In this document: positions 1 through 7,725 of the stretch, one piece after another | Numbering within the stretch: the stretch's first letter is position 1 | How the letters are laid out: each line of letters starts with the position of its first letter | NCBI GenBank assembly: GCA_003389385.1 | Contig: QQVM01000007.1 | Coordinates: 1-56,423, forward strand | Reading direction: 5' to 3' | Length of the DNA stretch: 56,423 nt | Source of the DNA: Bacteroidota bacterium | GTDB taxonomy: Bacteria; Bacteroidota; Bacteroidia; AKYH767-A; 2013-40CM-41-45 | Position numbers and translations under genes: made by a program | Notes under the pieces: generated by a model | Told to the model about the DNA's origin: nothing | Databases searched by the model: none | Seen by the model: the letters and a program-made list of their open reading frames with translations, nothing else

Positions 1-43
1 AGCAGAGATGCTGTATAAAATATAAACGAGGTACATAAACGAC

Positions 44-66
44 AAAACCCACCATTCGGTGGGCTT
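44..66 (-). terminator. Intrinsic terminator downstream of tRNA-Val(TAC)
   Basis: Read on the minus strand, a 6-bp GC-rich stem (CCCACC/GGTGGG) with a 4-base loop is followed by UUUUG. It sits a few bases beyond the 3' end of the tRNA gene, where a tRNA transcript would be expected to stop. Confidence 0.6.
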
Positions 67-69
67 TCG

Positions 70-144
70 TGGGAGCAACAGGGTTCGAACCTGTGACCCC
101 CTGCTTGTAAGGCAGGTGCTCTGAACCAGCTGAGCTATGCTCCC
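70..144 (-). tRNA. tRNA-Val (anticodon TAC)
   Basis: The minus strand folds as a complete cloverleaf. The acceptor stem GGGAGCA pairs with TGCTCCC, the D-arm is AGCTCAGCTGGTTCAGAGC, the anticodon stem carries the loop CTTACAA, and the T-arm holds GGTTCGAACC. The anticodon TAC reads valine codons. The discriminator base is A and CCA is not encoded. A damaged second copy lies immediately upstream at 161-244. Confidence 0.95.
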
Positions 145-160
145 AATTTTTATTTCTTTC

Positions 161-244
161 GCTCAACCTGTGACTCTCCCGACTTTAGTCGGGATGCTCT
201 GAACCAGCTGAGCTCCCGGAGACCGGGACAAGTTATGCTCCCAA
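161..244 (-). pseudogene. tRNA-Val remnant with two inserted hairpins
   Basis: On the minus strand this stretch keeps the 5' acceptor half (GGGAGCATA), a 20-base D-arm identical to the intact neighbour (195-214 against 117-136), and the start of the T-arm (GTCACAGGTT). Perfect palindromic hairpins interrupt it. The one at 214-228 (TCCCGG-TCT-CCGGGA) splits acceptor from D-arm, and the one at 177-194 (TCCCGAC-TAAA-GTCGGGA) replaces the anticodon arm. The 3' half of the T-arm and the matching acceptor strand are missing, so it cannot be a working tRNA. It looks like a tandem duplicate invaded or rearranged by small CGGGA-type palindromes. Confidence 0.65.
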
Positions 245-590
245 TTGGGAGCGCAAATATAGAAAAATCAAACCTTACAAATCAAAAAAATGTTTTTTAT
301 TCTTTGATTGTAGCTTCGATTGTAAGGACGGCAATCCTTTCAAATTGAAAAGATTAAGGATGAAATGGAGTTGATTGGTCCTTCTACCTTCAATTTATTA
401 TTGGCACATCCTCTGAAGATTCAAAAATTTCGATCAGGAATCATCGACTTTCTGAAAGATGAATTTATCCTGACAATCGGCATGTGCTATCTGACATAAT
501 GATGATCATTTGAATAATTCTTGTTAGCAGATTTATAAGTGAAAATGATAGCAGGAGATCAGACAGAATTTAAACTTTAAAAGCCACACA
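245..590. other. Intergenic stretch without a supportable gene
   Basis: About 345 bases between the tRNA remnant and the first protein gene. The only open frame is a 44-codon one at 365-499 on the plus strand, with no recognisable motif and no ribosome-binding context. It could be the end of a decayed gene. I see no terminator or promoter matching TAnnTTTG here. Confidence 0.4.
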
Positions 591-938
591 ATGAACAACA
601 ATTCCGACGAACAAATTTCCACTGCTTCTTCCAAAGCTGGACTGAAACAGATGTTTTTCATCTTATGGACAATGGGTGAAAATTTTCCTGCGAAGAAAAC
701 ATTTACTTCCACTGAATTGAGCCGCCATGAAAGTTATCTGCGACAGGCATTCAGGGAAGGAAAGCTTTTAATGGCTGCCCTTTTTGAAAACGGGAGTGGC
801 ATTATCACATTGGTGGAGGCTGAAAATGAAATTGAAGTCCAAAAATTCGTGAGGACGAACCCCGATGTGGTGGATAAAAAGTTATCAGCCAGAATCAAAG
901 CCTGCAAACCTGTGTACTGGAAAAATTACCAGACCTGA
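591..938 (+). CDS. YciI-like domain protein
   Basis: A small soluble protein of 115 residues without signal peptide or membrane segment. The pattern resembles the YCII/YciI-related ferredoxin-like fold: a first strand FFILWTMG at about 22-29, then a helix with LSRHESYLRQAFREGKLLMAA, a glycine turn (ENGSG), a second strand (IITLVEA), and a helix with a VRTNPDVV segment before a final strand ending in KPVYW. Members of this fold often act as small dimeric enzymes or binding proteins, but the substrate cannot be read from the sequence. The family is an inference from fold pattern. The N-terminal 20 residues are polar and probably disordered. It is monocistronic and converges on the lipoprotein gene at 948-1358. 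Confidence 0.55.
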   Translation: MNNNSDEQISTASSKAGLKQMFFILWTMGENFPAKKTFTSTELSRHESYLRQAFREGKLLMAALFENGSGIITLVEAENEIEVQKFVRTNPDVVDKKLSARIKACKPVYWKNYQT

Positions 939-947
939 TCTGATGAT

Positions 948-1358
948 TCATCTTTGTGCAGTAGCAGTCCGGTTTTCCACCGTTTGCCCGTCACGCACAA
1001 CAAACGTAAAGCTCAGGGTATTGTTGCTATTGTAATTGCCGCTTCCTTGTATGGTATCTACGCCAACGAATGTTGGAATCGTCAGTGAGTTCCCTGAAAC
1101 TACGGCAGGGATAAAGGTATTTGAACCGGTTCCGTCAAAATTTGACATCAGGATCTGGTCCGGTGCGCTGTTAGAAGCGCTGATATTCATGTTGAAATTA
1201 ATATCACCACCCGGACCCGTTGAAAATCCTCTCCAGGAACCGAGGAATTTATCCCTGTCGCTCGTATTGGGATCCTCCTCTGTTTTTTCGCAGGAACTCA
1301 ACAATGCCGTCACAAACAACATCAGCATAGTGAACGCTTTATAACTCTTCTTTTTCAT
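948..1358 (-). CDS. Small secreted lipoprotein of unknown function
   Basis: A 136-residue protein beginning MKKKSYKAFTMLMLF. The hydrophobic segment ends in a lipobox-like LLSSC at about residues 18-22, so it is probably lipid-anchored in the envelope. After the cysteine comes an acidic linker, then a β-rich domain with KFLGSWRG near residue 37. A motif of this kind (short lead, then xWxG) is common in small Bacteroidota lipoproteins with a lipocalin-like fold. I chose the start at 1358 because it puts the signal peptide at the N-terminus. An upstream in-frame start at 1463 would add 35 residues and overlap hutU. No function can be assigned. Confidence 0.6.
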   Translation of the reverse strand: MKKKSYKAFTMLMLFVTALLSSCEKTEEDPNTSDRDKFLGSWRGFSTGPGGDINFNMNISASNSAPDQILMSNFDGTGSNTFIPAVVSGNSLTIPTFVGVDTIQGSGNYNSNNTLSFTFVVRDGQTVENRTATAQR

Positions 1359-1414
1359 GTAGGAAATTTTCACGGTAAAACCCAAAGATAATGCCAATGT
1401 ATATTGTGCTTGTA

Positions 1415-3100
1415 TTATCCGCGAAGTCTTTCTTTCAAGTCCAGACGGAACTGCCTGGCGCAATCCTGCGCAATGTCATAGCCTGCATCCGCATGTCTGA
1501 TTACACCCATTGCCGGATCATTGTGCAATACTCTTCTGAGTCGCTTTTCTGCATCATCACTGCCATCCGCTACGATCACCATACCTGCATGTATGGAATA
1601 ACCAATGCCGACTCCTCCTCCGTGATGGAGAGATACCCAACTCGCGCCTCCTGCAGTATTGATTAATGCGTTGAGCACAGGCCAATCTGCGATTGCATCA
1701 CTTCCGTCCTTCATTGCTTCAGTTTCCCTGTTAGGAGAAGCCACAGATCCTGTGTCCAGGTGATCCCGGCCGATCACAATCGGTGCTTTTACTTTGCCGG
1801 TGCGAACCAATTCATTGAATGCAAGACCTGCTTTTTCACGCTCACCCATTCCCAGCCAACAGATTCGAGATGGCAAGCCTTGAAAAGCAATTCTCTCCTG
1901 CGCCATTTTTAACCAGCGATGAAGACTTTTATTTTCAGGGAAGAGTTTCATGATGAGTTCATCTGTTACTTTAATATCCTCCGGGTCTCCGCTCAGAGCG
2001 GCCCATCGGAAGGGGCCTTTGCCTTCGCAGAATAAAGGACGAATATAAGCAGGAACGAAACCTGGAAAATCAAATGCATTGCTGACACCTTTTTCAAGCG
2101 CTCTGCCACGAAGATTATTTCCATAGTCGAATGTGACGGCACCGGATTTTTGGAAATGCAGCATCAATCGGACATGTTCTGCCATGGAATCATAACTCAT
2201 TTCAATATACTTTTCCGGATTGCTTTCACGCAAGACATTTCCTTCCTCCACAGTTACACCTTCAGGCAAATAACCAACAAGAGGATCGTGAGCGGAAGTC
2301 TGGTCAGTAAGCACATCCGGAATAATTCCTCTTTCTTTCAGTCGAGTAAGTAGTTTAACAGCTGTACAAATAACAGCAATGGATTTATTTTCTTCTTTGT
2401 TCTTACATTCTAGTGCATGGTCAATTGCCCGGTCAATATCATGTTCGATATAATCGAGGTAACGGGTGTCAATCCTCTTTTGAGCTCTCCATTCCTCTAC
2501 TTCAGCGGCCAGGCAAACTCCGTCTGCCATAGTAATCGCCAATGGTTGCGCCCCGCCCATTCCGCCAAGTCCGGCCGTTACACAAAGCTTTCCTTTCAGG
2601 CTTCCTTTGAAATGCTGATCAGCAATCGCGTTGAAAGTTTCATAGGTGCCTTGCACAATTCCCTGTGAACCGATATAGATCCATGATCCTGCCGTCATTT
2701 GTCCGTACATGATAAGTCCCTGCTTTTCCAGTTCATCAAATACCTTCATCGTAGCCCAGTGCGGAACAAGTTGAGAGTTGCTGATGATTACCCTTGGAGC
2801 ATCCTTGTGTGTAGGCAGAATTCCGACAGGTTTTCCGCTTTGAACCAACAGGGTTTCATCATCATTCAAATCTCTCAGTGCTTTTACGATGAGGTTGAAT
2901 GAATCCAGATCTCGGGCTGCTTTGCCGCGTCCTCCATATACAATCAGATCTTCTGGTCTTTCTGCAACGTCTGGATCGAGGTTGTTGTGCAGCATGCGCA
3001 AGGCAGCTTCTTGTATCCATCCCTTGCAGGAAATGTGTGTCCCGGTAGGAGTCTTTGTTTTAGAAAGATCAAGTTTTTGTGAATCAACTGTGATTGCCAT
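1415..3100 (-). CDS. hutU: Urocanate hydratase (urocanase)
   Basis: It catalyses the second step of histidine breakdown, urocanate plus water to imidazolone propionate, using tightly bound NAD+ in the cytoplasm. The protein aligns over its whole length with the urocanase family. Visible family segments are GGRGKAARD near the N-terminus, YVGQ-type [21 protein letters not shown], the dinucleotide-binding [14 protein letters not shown], and the C-terminal [17 protein letters not shown] with nearby FDYGNN. About 561 residues is normal. I prefer the start at 3100 (MAITVDSQ); an alternative at 3136 adds 12 residues and overlaps the upstream gene further. It overlaps the DUF5522 gene by 17 bases and is probably co-transcribed with it. 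The other histidine-utilisation genes (hutH, hutI, a formiminotransferase or hutG) are not in this window. Confidence 0.95.
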   Translation of the reverse strand: MAITVDSQKLDLSKTKTPTGTHISCKGWIQEAALRMLHNNLDPDVAERPEDLIVYGGRGKAARDLDSFNLIVKALRDLNDDETLLVQSGKPVGILPTHKDAPRVIISNSQLVPHWATMKVFDELEKQGLIMYGQMTAGSWIYIGSQGIVQGTYETFNAIADQHFKGSLKGKLCVTAGLGGMGGAQPLAITMADGVCLAAEVEEWRAQKRIDTRYLDYIEHDIDRAIDHALECKNKEENKSIAVICTAVKLLTRLKERGIIPDVLTDQTSAHDPLVGYLPEGVTVEEGNVLRESNPEKYIEMSYDSMAEHVRLMLHFQKSGAVTFDYGNNLRGRALEKGVSNAFDFPGFVPAYIRPLFCEGKGPFRWAALSGDPEDIKVTDELIMKLFPENKSLHRWLKMAQERIAFQGLPSRICWLGMGEREKAGLAFNELVRTGKVKAPIVIGRDHLDTGSVASPNRETEAMKDGSDAIADWPVLNALINTAGGASWVSLHHGGGVGIGYSIHAGMVIVADGSDDAEKRLRRVLHNDPAMGVIRHADAGYDIAQDCARQFRLDLKERLRG

Positions 3101-3275
3101 GATTATTGGATTTGTTGTTCTTTTTTTGTTGTTCATTTTTTTCTTTCCAGGGGCAATGCAGGCATCCGCTTTGGCAGCAGTAACCGCGTTTGAGATGATA
3201 CTTTTCTGTGAAAATGATGTATCCCTCTGGAGAAAGGTAATAGTCTTCCGGATCGAATTTATCTAAATGTGACAT
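3084..3275 (-). CDS. DUF5522-family cysteine-rich small protein
   Basis: A 63-residue protein with the family pattern [21 protein letters not shown] followed by [13 protein letters not shown]. The four cysteines suggest a small metal site, probably zinc or Fe-S, but this is inference. The tail is Lys/Asn-rich. The start at 3275 (MSHLDKF) is chosen because the conserved region begins there; the longer in-frame extension upstream would run across the promoter at 3320-3349. The stop overlaps the beginning of hutU, so the two are likely translated from one message. The function of DUF5522 is unknown to me. Its pairing with urocanase may be accidental. Confidence 0.7.
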   Translation of the reverse strand: MSHLDKFDPEDYYLSPEGYIIFTEKYHLKRGYCCQSGCLHCPWKEKNEQQKKNNKSNNHGNHS

Positions 3276-3319
3276 GCTGGCATTCCTGCATTGCAGGCTC
3301 TCATCATCCTGAAACACTG

Positions 3320-3349
3320 CAAATTTACCGAAATAAAGGAAGCGGCAAA
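3320..3349 (-). promoter_or_regulatory. Bacteroidota-type promoter for DUF5522-hutU
   Basis: On the minus strand TTTG (3349-3346), an 18-base spacer and TAAATTTG (3327-3320) match the Bacteroidota sigma consensus TTTG-N~19-TAnnTTTG. Transcription would begin about 40 bases before the DUF5522 start at 3275. A weaker plus-strand element, TAGATTTA at 3354-3361, could serve the divergent gene at 3366. Confidence 0.6.
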
Positions 3350-3365
3350 AGCGTAGATTTACCCA

Positions 3366-4277
3366 ATGGAATTGCATCATACAACAGAACTGTTGCAAAA
3401 AGTGGATTTCCCCGGAATCAGTGACAGAGGTATTTCATTATTCATTGCGCGAGAAGATCTCAGACATCCTTTTCTTTCAGGGAATAAGAACCGCAAGCTG
3501 AAGTACAATATTGAAGATTACCAATCATCCGGATGCAAGGCTATCATCACATTCGGTGGAGCATGGTCAAATCACTTGGTTGCATGTGCGTATTCCTGTC
3601 ACGAAAAACAAATTCCTTGTCTGGCCATTATTCGTGGTGAGGAAATTGAAAATCCAGTTATCAATTTTCTCAGGTCAAAAGGAGTAAAACTGATTTTCAC
3701 GAGTCGTGAAACTTACCGCAGACGTTACGATGATGATGCTCATTCTTACTTTGCTTCTTTGGCATTGAAGATTTATCCTGAAATTGCAGAAGACATATCA
3801 GATCTGTTTATGATTCCTGAAGGCGGGTCGAATGTTGCCGGTGTTAAGGGCTGTACAGAAATGATGGAAGACATTGATCTGAAACCTGATTTTGTAGTTT
3901 GCCCTTGCGGTACCGGAGCCACTCTTGCCGGCATTGCAAAATCACTTGAGTCCGCTCAAACTGCTATTGGAATAGCTGTTCTTAAAGGCGCCTTGTTTTT
4001 GGAAGAAGCGGTTCTCAAATTCGGTGCTGATCGCGGAAGTTTCAGAATCATTCACGATTTTCACGAAGGAGGATATGCTAGGGCTGGACCTCGATTGTTA
4101 AATTTTTGCGAGATGTTCAGTAGTCAGACAGGCATACCTGTTGAGCCGGTTTATACTGGAAAAATGTTTTTCGGACTTATTCAAATGATACAATCAGGAT
4201 ATTTCCCGTCGCATTCTAATGTCCTGGCCATTCACACTGGAGGAATCTATCACTTTGAAAATGAGAATAAAATGTAA
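3366..4277 (+). CDS. PLP-dependent ACC deaminase / D-cysteine desulfhydrase family protein
   Basis: A 303-residue fold-type II PLP enzyme. The cofactor lysine is expected in SGNKNRKLKY (Lys41). TFGGAWSNH at about 61-69 matches the substrate-binding G-x-x-x-S-N-H segment, and CGTGATLAG is the glycine-rich phosphate-binding loop. MIPEGGSN is also conserved. Relatives cleave 1-aminocyclopropane-1-carboxylate to 2-oxobutyrate and ammonia, or D-cysteine to pyruvate, sulfide and ammonia. Bacteroidota members of this subfamily are mostly uncharacterised, so I leave the substrate open. It is cytoplasmic with no signal peptide. Transcription diverges from DUF5522-hutU, with only about 90 bases between the two starts. 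Confidence 0.85.
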   Translation: MELHHTTELLQKVDFPGISDRGISLFIAREDLRHPFLSGNKNRKLKYNIEDYQSSGCKAIITFGGAWSNHLVACAYSCHEKQIPCLAIIRGEEIENPVINFLRSKGVKLIFTSRETYRRRYDDDAHSYFASLALKIYPEIAEDISDLFMIPEGGSNVAGVKGCTEMMEDIDLKPDFVVCPCGTGATLAGIAKSLESAQTAIGIAVLKGALFLEEAVLKFGADRGSFRIIHDFHEGGYARAGPRLLNFCEMFSSQTGIPVEPVYTGKMFFGLIQMIQSGYFPSHSNVLAIHTGGIYHFENENKM

Positions 4278-4404
4278 GGTTTCAGGATAAATTCATGAAA
4301 ACATGTATCCCTTTACGATGCTTATCGTTCTAAGAATCAAAATGTCACTATTATTCACAGAAGAATTTCTCATCGGTGAATATTATAATTGTTAATCACG
4401 TTTA

Positions 4405-5385
4405 ATGTTTATGAAAAGGATTTGGGTATTCATCATCAGCTTGTTTCTGTGTACAGAAATGTTTGCTTTGGAAGCAAAAAAGTTAAGCAGGGAAGAGTAT
4501 ATAATGATGTATAAAGATGAAGCCATTCGCGATATGCAGCTTTCAGGCATACCGGCAAGTATTAAAATGGCCCAGGCTCTTCTTGAATCAAGCAATGGTA
4601 ACAGTCCCCTTGCACGTGAAGCAAACAATCATTTTGGAATCAAGTGTTCTAACTGGAACGGACCCGGCTACATCCAGGATGATGATACCAAGGATGAATG
4701 TTTCAGGAAATATCCTTCAGTTTTTGATTCTTACAAAGACCACAGCAACTTTTTACGTACCAGACCACGTTATGCATTTTTGTTTGAATACGACCGCACA
4801 GATTACAAAGCATGGGCGAAAGGGTTGAAACAGGCTGGTTATGCAACCTCACCAACTTATGCGGAAAAATTAATCAAGATTATCGAGGATTTTGAACTTT
4901 ATAAGCTTGATACCGGAGGAATGCCCGCACCCTTGGCTTCAGCAGGAAACAAGGATATCAGCATTCCAGTTGACGCCCCGGTTCCGGTTAGAGAAACAGT
5001 GATTCATAAGCCTTCTGTTTCTGAGGGTATTTCAATCGGAAAAGACAGAAAAGTTTTTCAGATCAATGGTACGGATTGCATTTATGCACGTAAAGGGGAC
5101 AATCTTCAAAAAATAGCCAACGAGTTTGAGTTAGGCCACTGGCAACTTCCAAGATATAATGAAATGGACCCGACTACACCGCTTGCAGAAGGCCAAATCG
5201 TTTATTTGAAGCCAAAGAAAAACTGCGGACAAAAGAATCTGGTGATTGCACGTGAAGGGGATACTCCACATTCAATTGCACAAAGTCATGGTGTGAAGCT
5301 TAAGTCGGTACTGAAATACAATAACATCCAGGAAGGCGAAGCTTTGAAACCAGGTCAGAAGATTTATCTAAAGAAGAATTCCTGA
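4405..5385 (+). CDS. Secreted glucosaminidase (GH73) with two LysM domains
   Basis: A peptidoglycan hydrolase of the N-acetylglucosaminidase family. Residues 1-23 form a signal peptide (MKRIWVFIISLFLC core). The GH73 catalytic region spans about 28-170; the probable catalytic glutamate is Glu61 in AQALLESSNGNSPLA, followed by NNHFGIKC. Two LysM peptidoglycan-binding modules lie near residues 230-275 (YARKGDNLQKIANEF) and 282-325 (IAREGDTPHSIAQSHG). It should act in the periplasm on cell-wall glycan strands during growth or division. An equivalent start two codons downstream (4411) is as likely. The gene stops one base before the convergent gene at 5387. Confidence 0.9.
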   Translation: MFMKRIWVFIISLFLCTEMFALEAKKLSREEYIMMYKDEAIRDMQLSGIPASIKMAQALLESSNGNSPLAREANNHFGIKCSNWNGPGYIQDDDTKDECFRKYPSVFDSYKDHSNFLRTRPRYAFLFEYDRTDYKAWAKGLKQAGYATSPTYAEKLIKIIEDFELYKLDTGGMPAPLASAGNKDISIPVDAPVPVRETVIHKPSVSEGISIGKDRKVFQINGTDCIYARKGDNLQKIANEFELGHWQLPRYNEMDPTTPLAEGQIVYLKPKKNCGQKNLVIAREGDTPHSIAQSHGVKLKSVLKYNNIQEGEALKPGQKIYLKKNS

Positions 5386-5386
5386 A

Positions 5387-6898
5387 TCAGTCGAAGCTCA
5401 CTGTGATCAGATAGAATTTATTTTCTCTGTACGCAGGCATGATCAACGTTTCCTCATCAATCTGTTTTGCTGCAGTAGCTAAGACTGACACCCTTTCAAC
5501 TTCATTGAAAAGCACATCTGTTTTCTGATTTCCTTGTCCGTCAATTGATGTGATCAGGACGCTACTTCGTTCCGATACGTATTTGTTGTATATGAAGTAG
5601 AGAATTCCTCCGCTGTTAACCGAGGCATAGGAAGAATAAAAACCGCCATCATCTACGGAGCTTTGTTCCTTACTGACCAAATTTGTCCAGTGAAGCTTAC
5701 CGTCAGGATGAACTGAAATCACCATGATGCTTCCGAAATTGTAGTAGTAGTGGGATATCATGGTTTGGGTATAGTAATCCCAGTAAGTTCTTGTAGTCTG
5801 GTAAAAACTTTCAGCTGCGAGCCCTACACCTCCGTCATTCCGAAGTATAAGACGATCAATGGAGTAATTAATCAATTCTCTGCTTTTGTTTTCTTTTCTT
5901 TCTCCGATGAATTTCTGAAGATATGAAGTTGGGAATGCCGAGGTGAAAACTTTTGAATCGCTGAATGAATCTTCATCCATACTGTAGTAAAAAATTCCTG
6001 CAGTAGAATAAGTAGTTTTGTCAGAATAATATCCGCTGACTACAATTTTTTTATTGTATGCATCTGCAGCCACTGAAGCGTCAGTTAAAAACTTGTCTTC
6101 AATTTTGATTTCCTTGTCGCAATACAATCCGCTGATTCTGTTGTAGCCATGCAGAGTATAAAAGCTTTCTCCCGGGGCCTTCACTTTCTTATCTGTCAGA
6201 AATCGAATGCCCAGGACATAGAAGTTGCCTTCATTTGACAACACATAGGTGAGAGGAGCATATAAACGTGCTGGGATCTGAAAACGAATTTCTTTTTTAT
6301 AAATGTTATTCAGATCAGAATCAAGTAAAACGGCAGTGAATGACTGTGATTTTTTATCCTTTGCAATTTGGCGGTAAGTGAATGCCAGCATTTTTCTGTT
6401 TCTGGAATAGAAAACTCCGGGCAAGTTGTCATCATCAATGTTTTCGGATGCGAATTTGTCGATCAGTGCGGCAGGCCCGGAATAATTCAAAGCAGCATCA
6501 AGGTATTGTGCGAAGAAAGAATAAGTCCTGTCCTGCTTATCGAAGGTGTAAAAAACTACAAGTACTTTTTCATCAATCACTTCGAGATCAGCTATGACTC
6601 CAGCTTCCGCCGGTGCAAGTAATTCTTTCTCCGTTTGAAGGGACATAGCAGAGGAGAATTTCTGCAAAATATATTTTCTTGTTTTAAAACCAGACCTAAC
6701 TCTGGTGCTGCCAAAACTTAGATTGCTTCTTACCATGTAGAAACCGCCAGGAGCTTCTCCAAGAATTTTCAGATATGGATGTTTGTTGTCGTCACTTAAA
6801 GGAGCAGACCATTTGACCTGTTGGGAAAAGCAATCATAGTTAGACCCAATCAGGAATACTAAAGAAAGTGTTATAATGGAATTTTTAATTGCAGACAT
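5387..6898 (-). CDS. Secreted protein of unknown function, β-propeller-like
   Basis: A 503-residue exported protein. Residues 1-25 are a signal peptide (hydrophobic ITLSLVFLIGSN, cleavage near CFSQ). The rest is made of repeated short β-strand stretches alternating with polar turns. Segments such as KHPYLKILGEAPGGFYMVRSN, DLEVIDEKVLVVFYTF and KIVVSGYYSDKT have the rhythm of a β-propeller, but I cannot define blades with confidence. The middle contains a Tyr-rich stretch (TTRTYWDYYTQTMISHYYYNF). No catalytic motif is visible. It has no operon partner: the GH73 gene converges on it and psd lies downstream of an intergenic gap. The family is unknown to me. Confidence 0.7.
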   Translation of the reverse strand: MSAIKNSIITLSLVFLIGSNYDCFSQQVKWSAPLSDDNKHPYLKILGEAPGGFYMVRSNLSFGSTRVRSGFKTRKYILQKFSSAMSLQTEKELLAPAEAGVIADLEVIDEKVLVVFYTFDKQDRTYSFFAQYLDAALNYSGPAALIDKFASENIDDDNLPGVFYSRNRKMLAFTYRQIAKDKKSQSFTAVLLDSDLNNIYKKEIRFQIPARLYAPLTYVLSNEGNFYVLGIRFLTDKKVKAPGESFYTLHGYNRISGLYCDKEIKIEDKFLTDASVAADAYNKKIVVSGYYSDKTTYSTAGIFYYSMDEDSFSDSKVFTSAFPTSYLQKFIGERKENKSRELINYSIDRLILRNDGGVGLAAESFYQTTRTYWDYYTQTMISHYYYNFGSIMVISVHPDGKLHWTNLVSKEQSSVDDGGFYSSYASVNSGGILYFIYNKYVSERSSVLITSIDGQGNQKTDVLFNEVERVSVLATAAKQIDEETLIMPAYRENKFYLITVSFD

Positions 6899-7006
6899 GT
6901 AATGTATACGAAAGCAATTTATAAAATATTTTAGTGGAAGTGGAGTTTTAATTAGACCTAATCACTTTTACAAGTGATTTTAAAGTCAGAAGGTCGCCGG
7001 GGAAAA

Positions 7007-7666
7007 TCAGTTTAATTCTGCAAGCACAGTCACTCCACCCTTCACGGCTTGATTGAGTTCCACATTCACTTTTGTGCCTATGGGAAGAAAAACATCGACA
7101 CGTGAACCAAACTTAATGAATCCCATTTCTTCTCCTTGCTTTACTTCCTTTCCTTCTGTGGCATAGCACACAATTCTTCGTGCCAATGCACCTGCAATTT
7201 GTCGCATGAGCACACGTACTCCGGATGGCTTGTCTACCACTACGGTAGTCCTTTCATTTTCAGTGGATGATTTTGGGTGCCATGCAACGAGATAAAGTCC
7301 AGGGTGATATTTGCTGAAAGACACTTTGCCCTCAACCGGATATCGGTTTACATGGACGTTCACTGGCGACATGAAGATTGAGACTTGCAGCCTGCGATCC
7401 TTGAAGACTTCATTTTCTTCGGTTTCTTCAATCACAACAACTTTACCATCAGCGGGAGCGATAACCAGTTTATCACCCTGAGTGAGATTCCTTTTTGGGT
7501 GACGGAAAAACTGAAGAACTATCAAAAAGAGTGCAATGGAAATTATCAGTATGATTTGCCTTGCAATAGGATAAGATTCCAGCAGGTATTGACTCAGAAA
7601 ATGAACTGCTGTGAGAAGCAGAACTGTCAGAATCAGTGATGCGTATCCTTCCTTGTGAATGGTCAT
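7007..7666 (-). CDS. psd: Phosphatidylserine decarboxylase family protein
   Basis: It forms phosphatidylethanolamine from phosphatidylserine at the inner membrane. The 219-residue protein is of the short Psd type. Two N-terminal membrane segments lie at about 9-30 and 35-54, followed by the soluble domain with PADGKVVVIEE, the histidine segment SPVNVHVNRYP and, near the end, FIKFGSRVDVF. Autocleavage between Gly187 and Ser188 would generate the pyruvoyl group, as in the LGST-type site of the family. cdsA, two genes upstream on the same strand, makes the CDP-diacylglycerol needed for the pathway. A phosphatidylserine synthase gene is not in this window. Confidence 0.93.
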   Translation of the reverse strand: MTIHKEGYASLILTVLLLTAVHFLSQYLLESYPIARQIILIISIALFLIVLQFFRHPKRNLTQGDKLVIAPADGKVVVIEETEENEVFKDRRLQVSIFMSPVNVHVNRYPVEGKVSFSKYHPGLYLVAWHPKSSTENERTTVVVDKPSGVRVLMRQIAGALARRIVCYATEGKEVKQGEEMGFIKFGSRVDVFLPIGTKVNVELNQAVKGGVTVLAELN

Positions 7667-7725
7667 GATTTAATTTAAGTAATATTTAACAAATAAGCCA
7701 GATGTTTTATAGTCTATTTGAAGGA

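Noticed and set aside
365-499. A 44-codon plus-strand open frame upstream of the YciI-like gene
   Set aside because: No motif, no signal of translation, and no homologue I can recognise. It is within the length expected by chance in AT-rich sequence, so I left it as intergenic.
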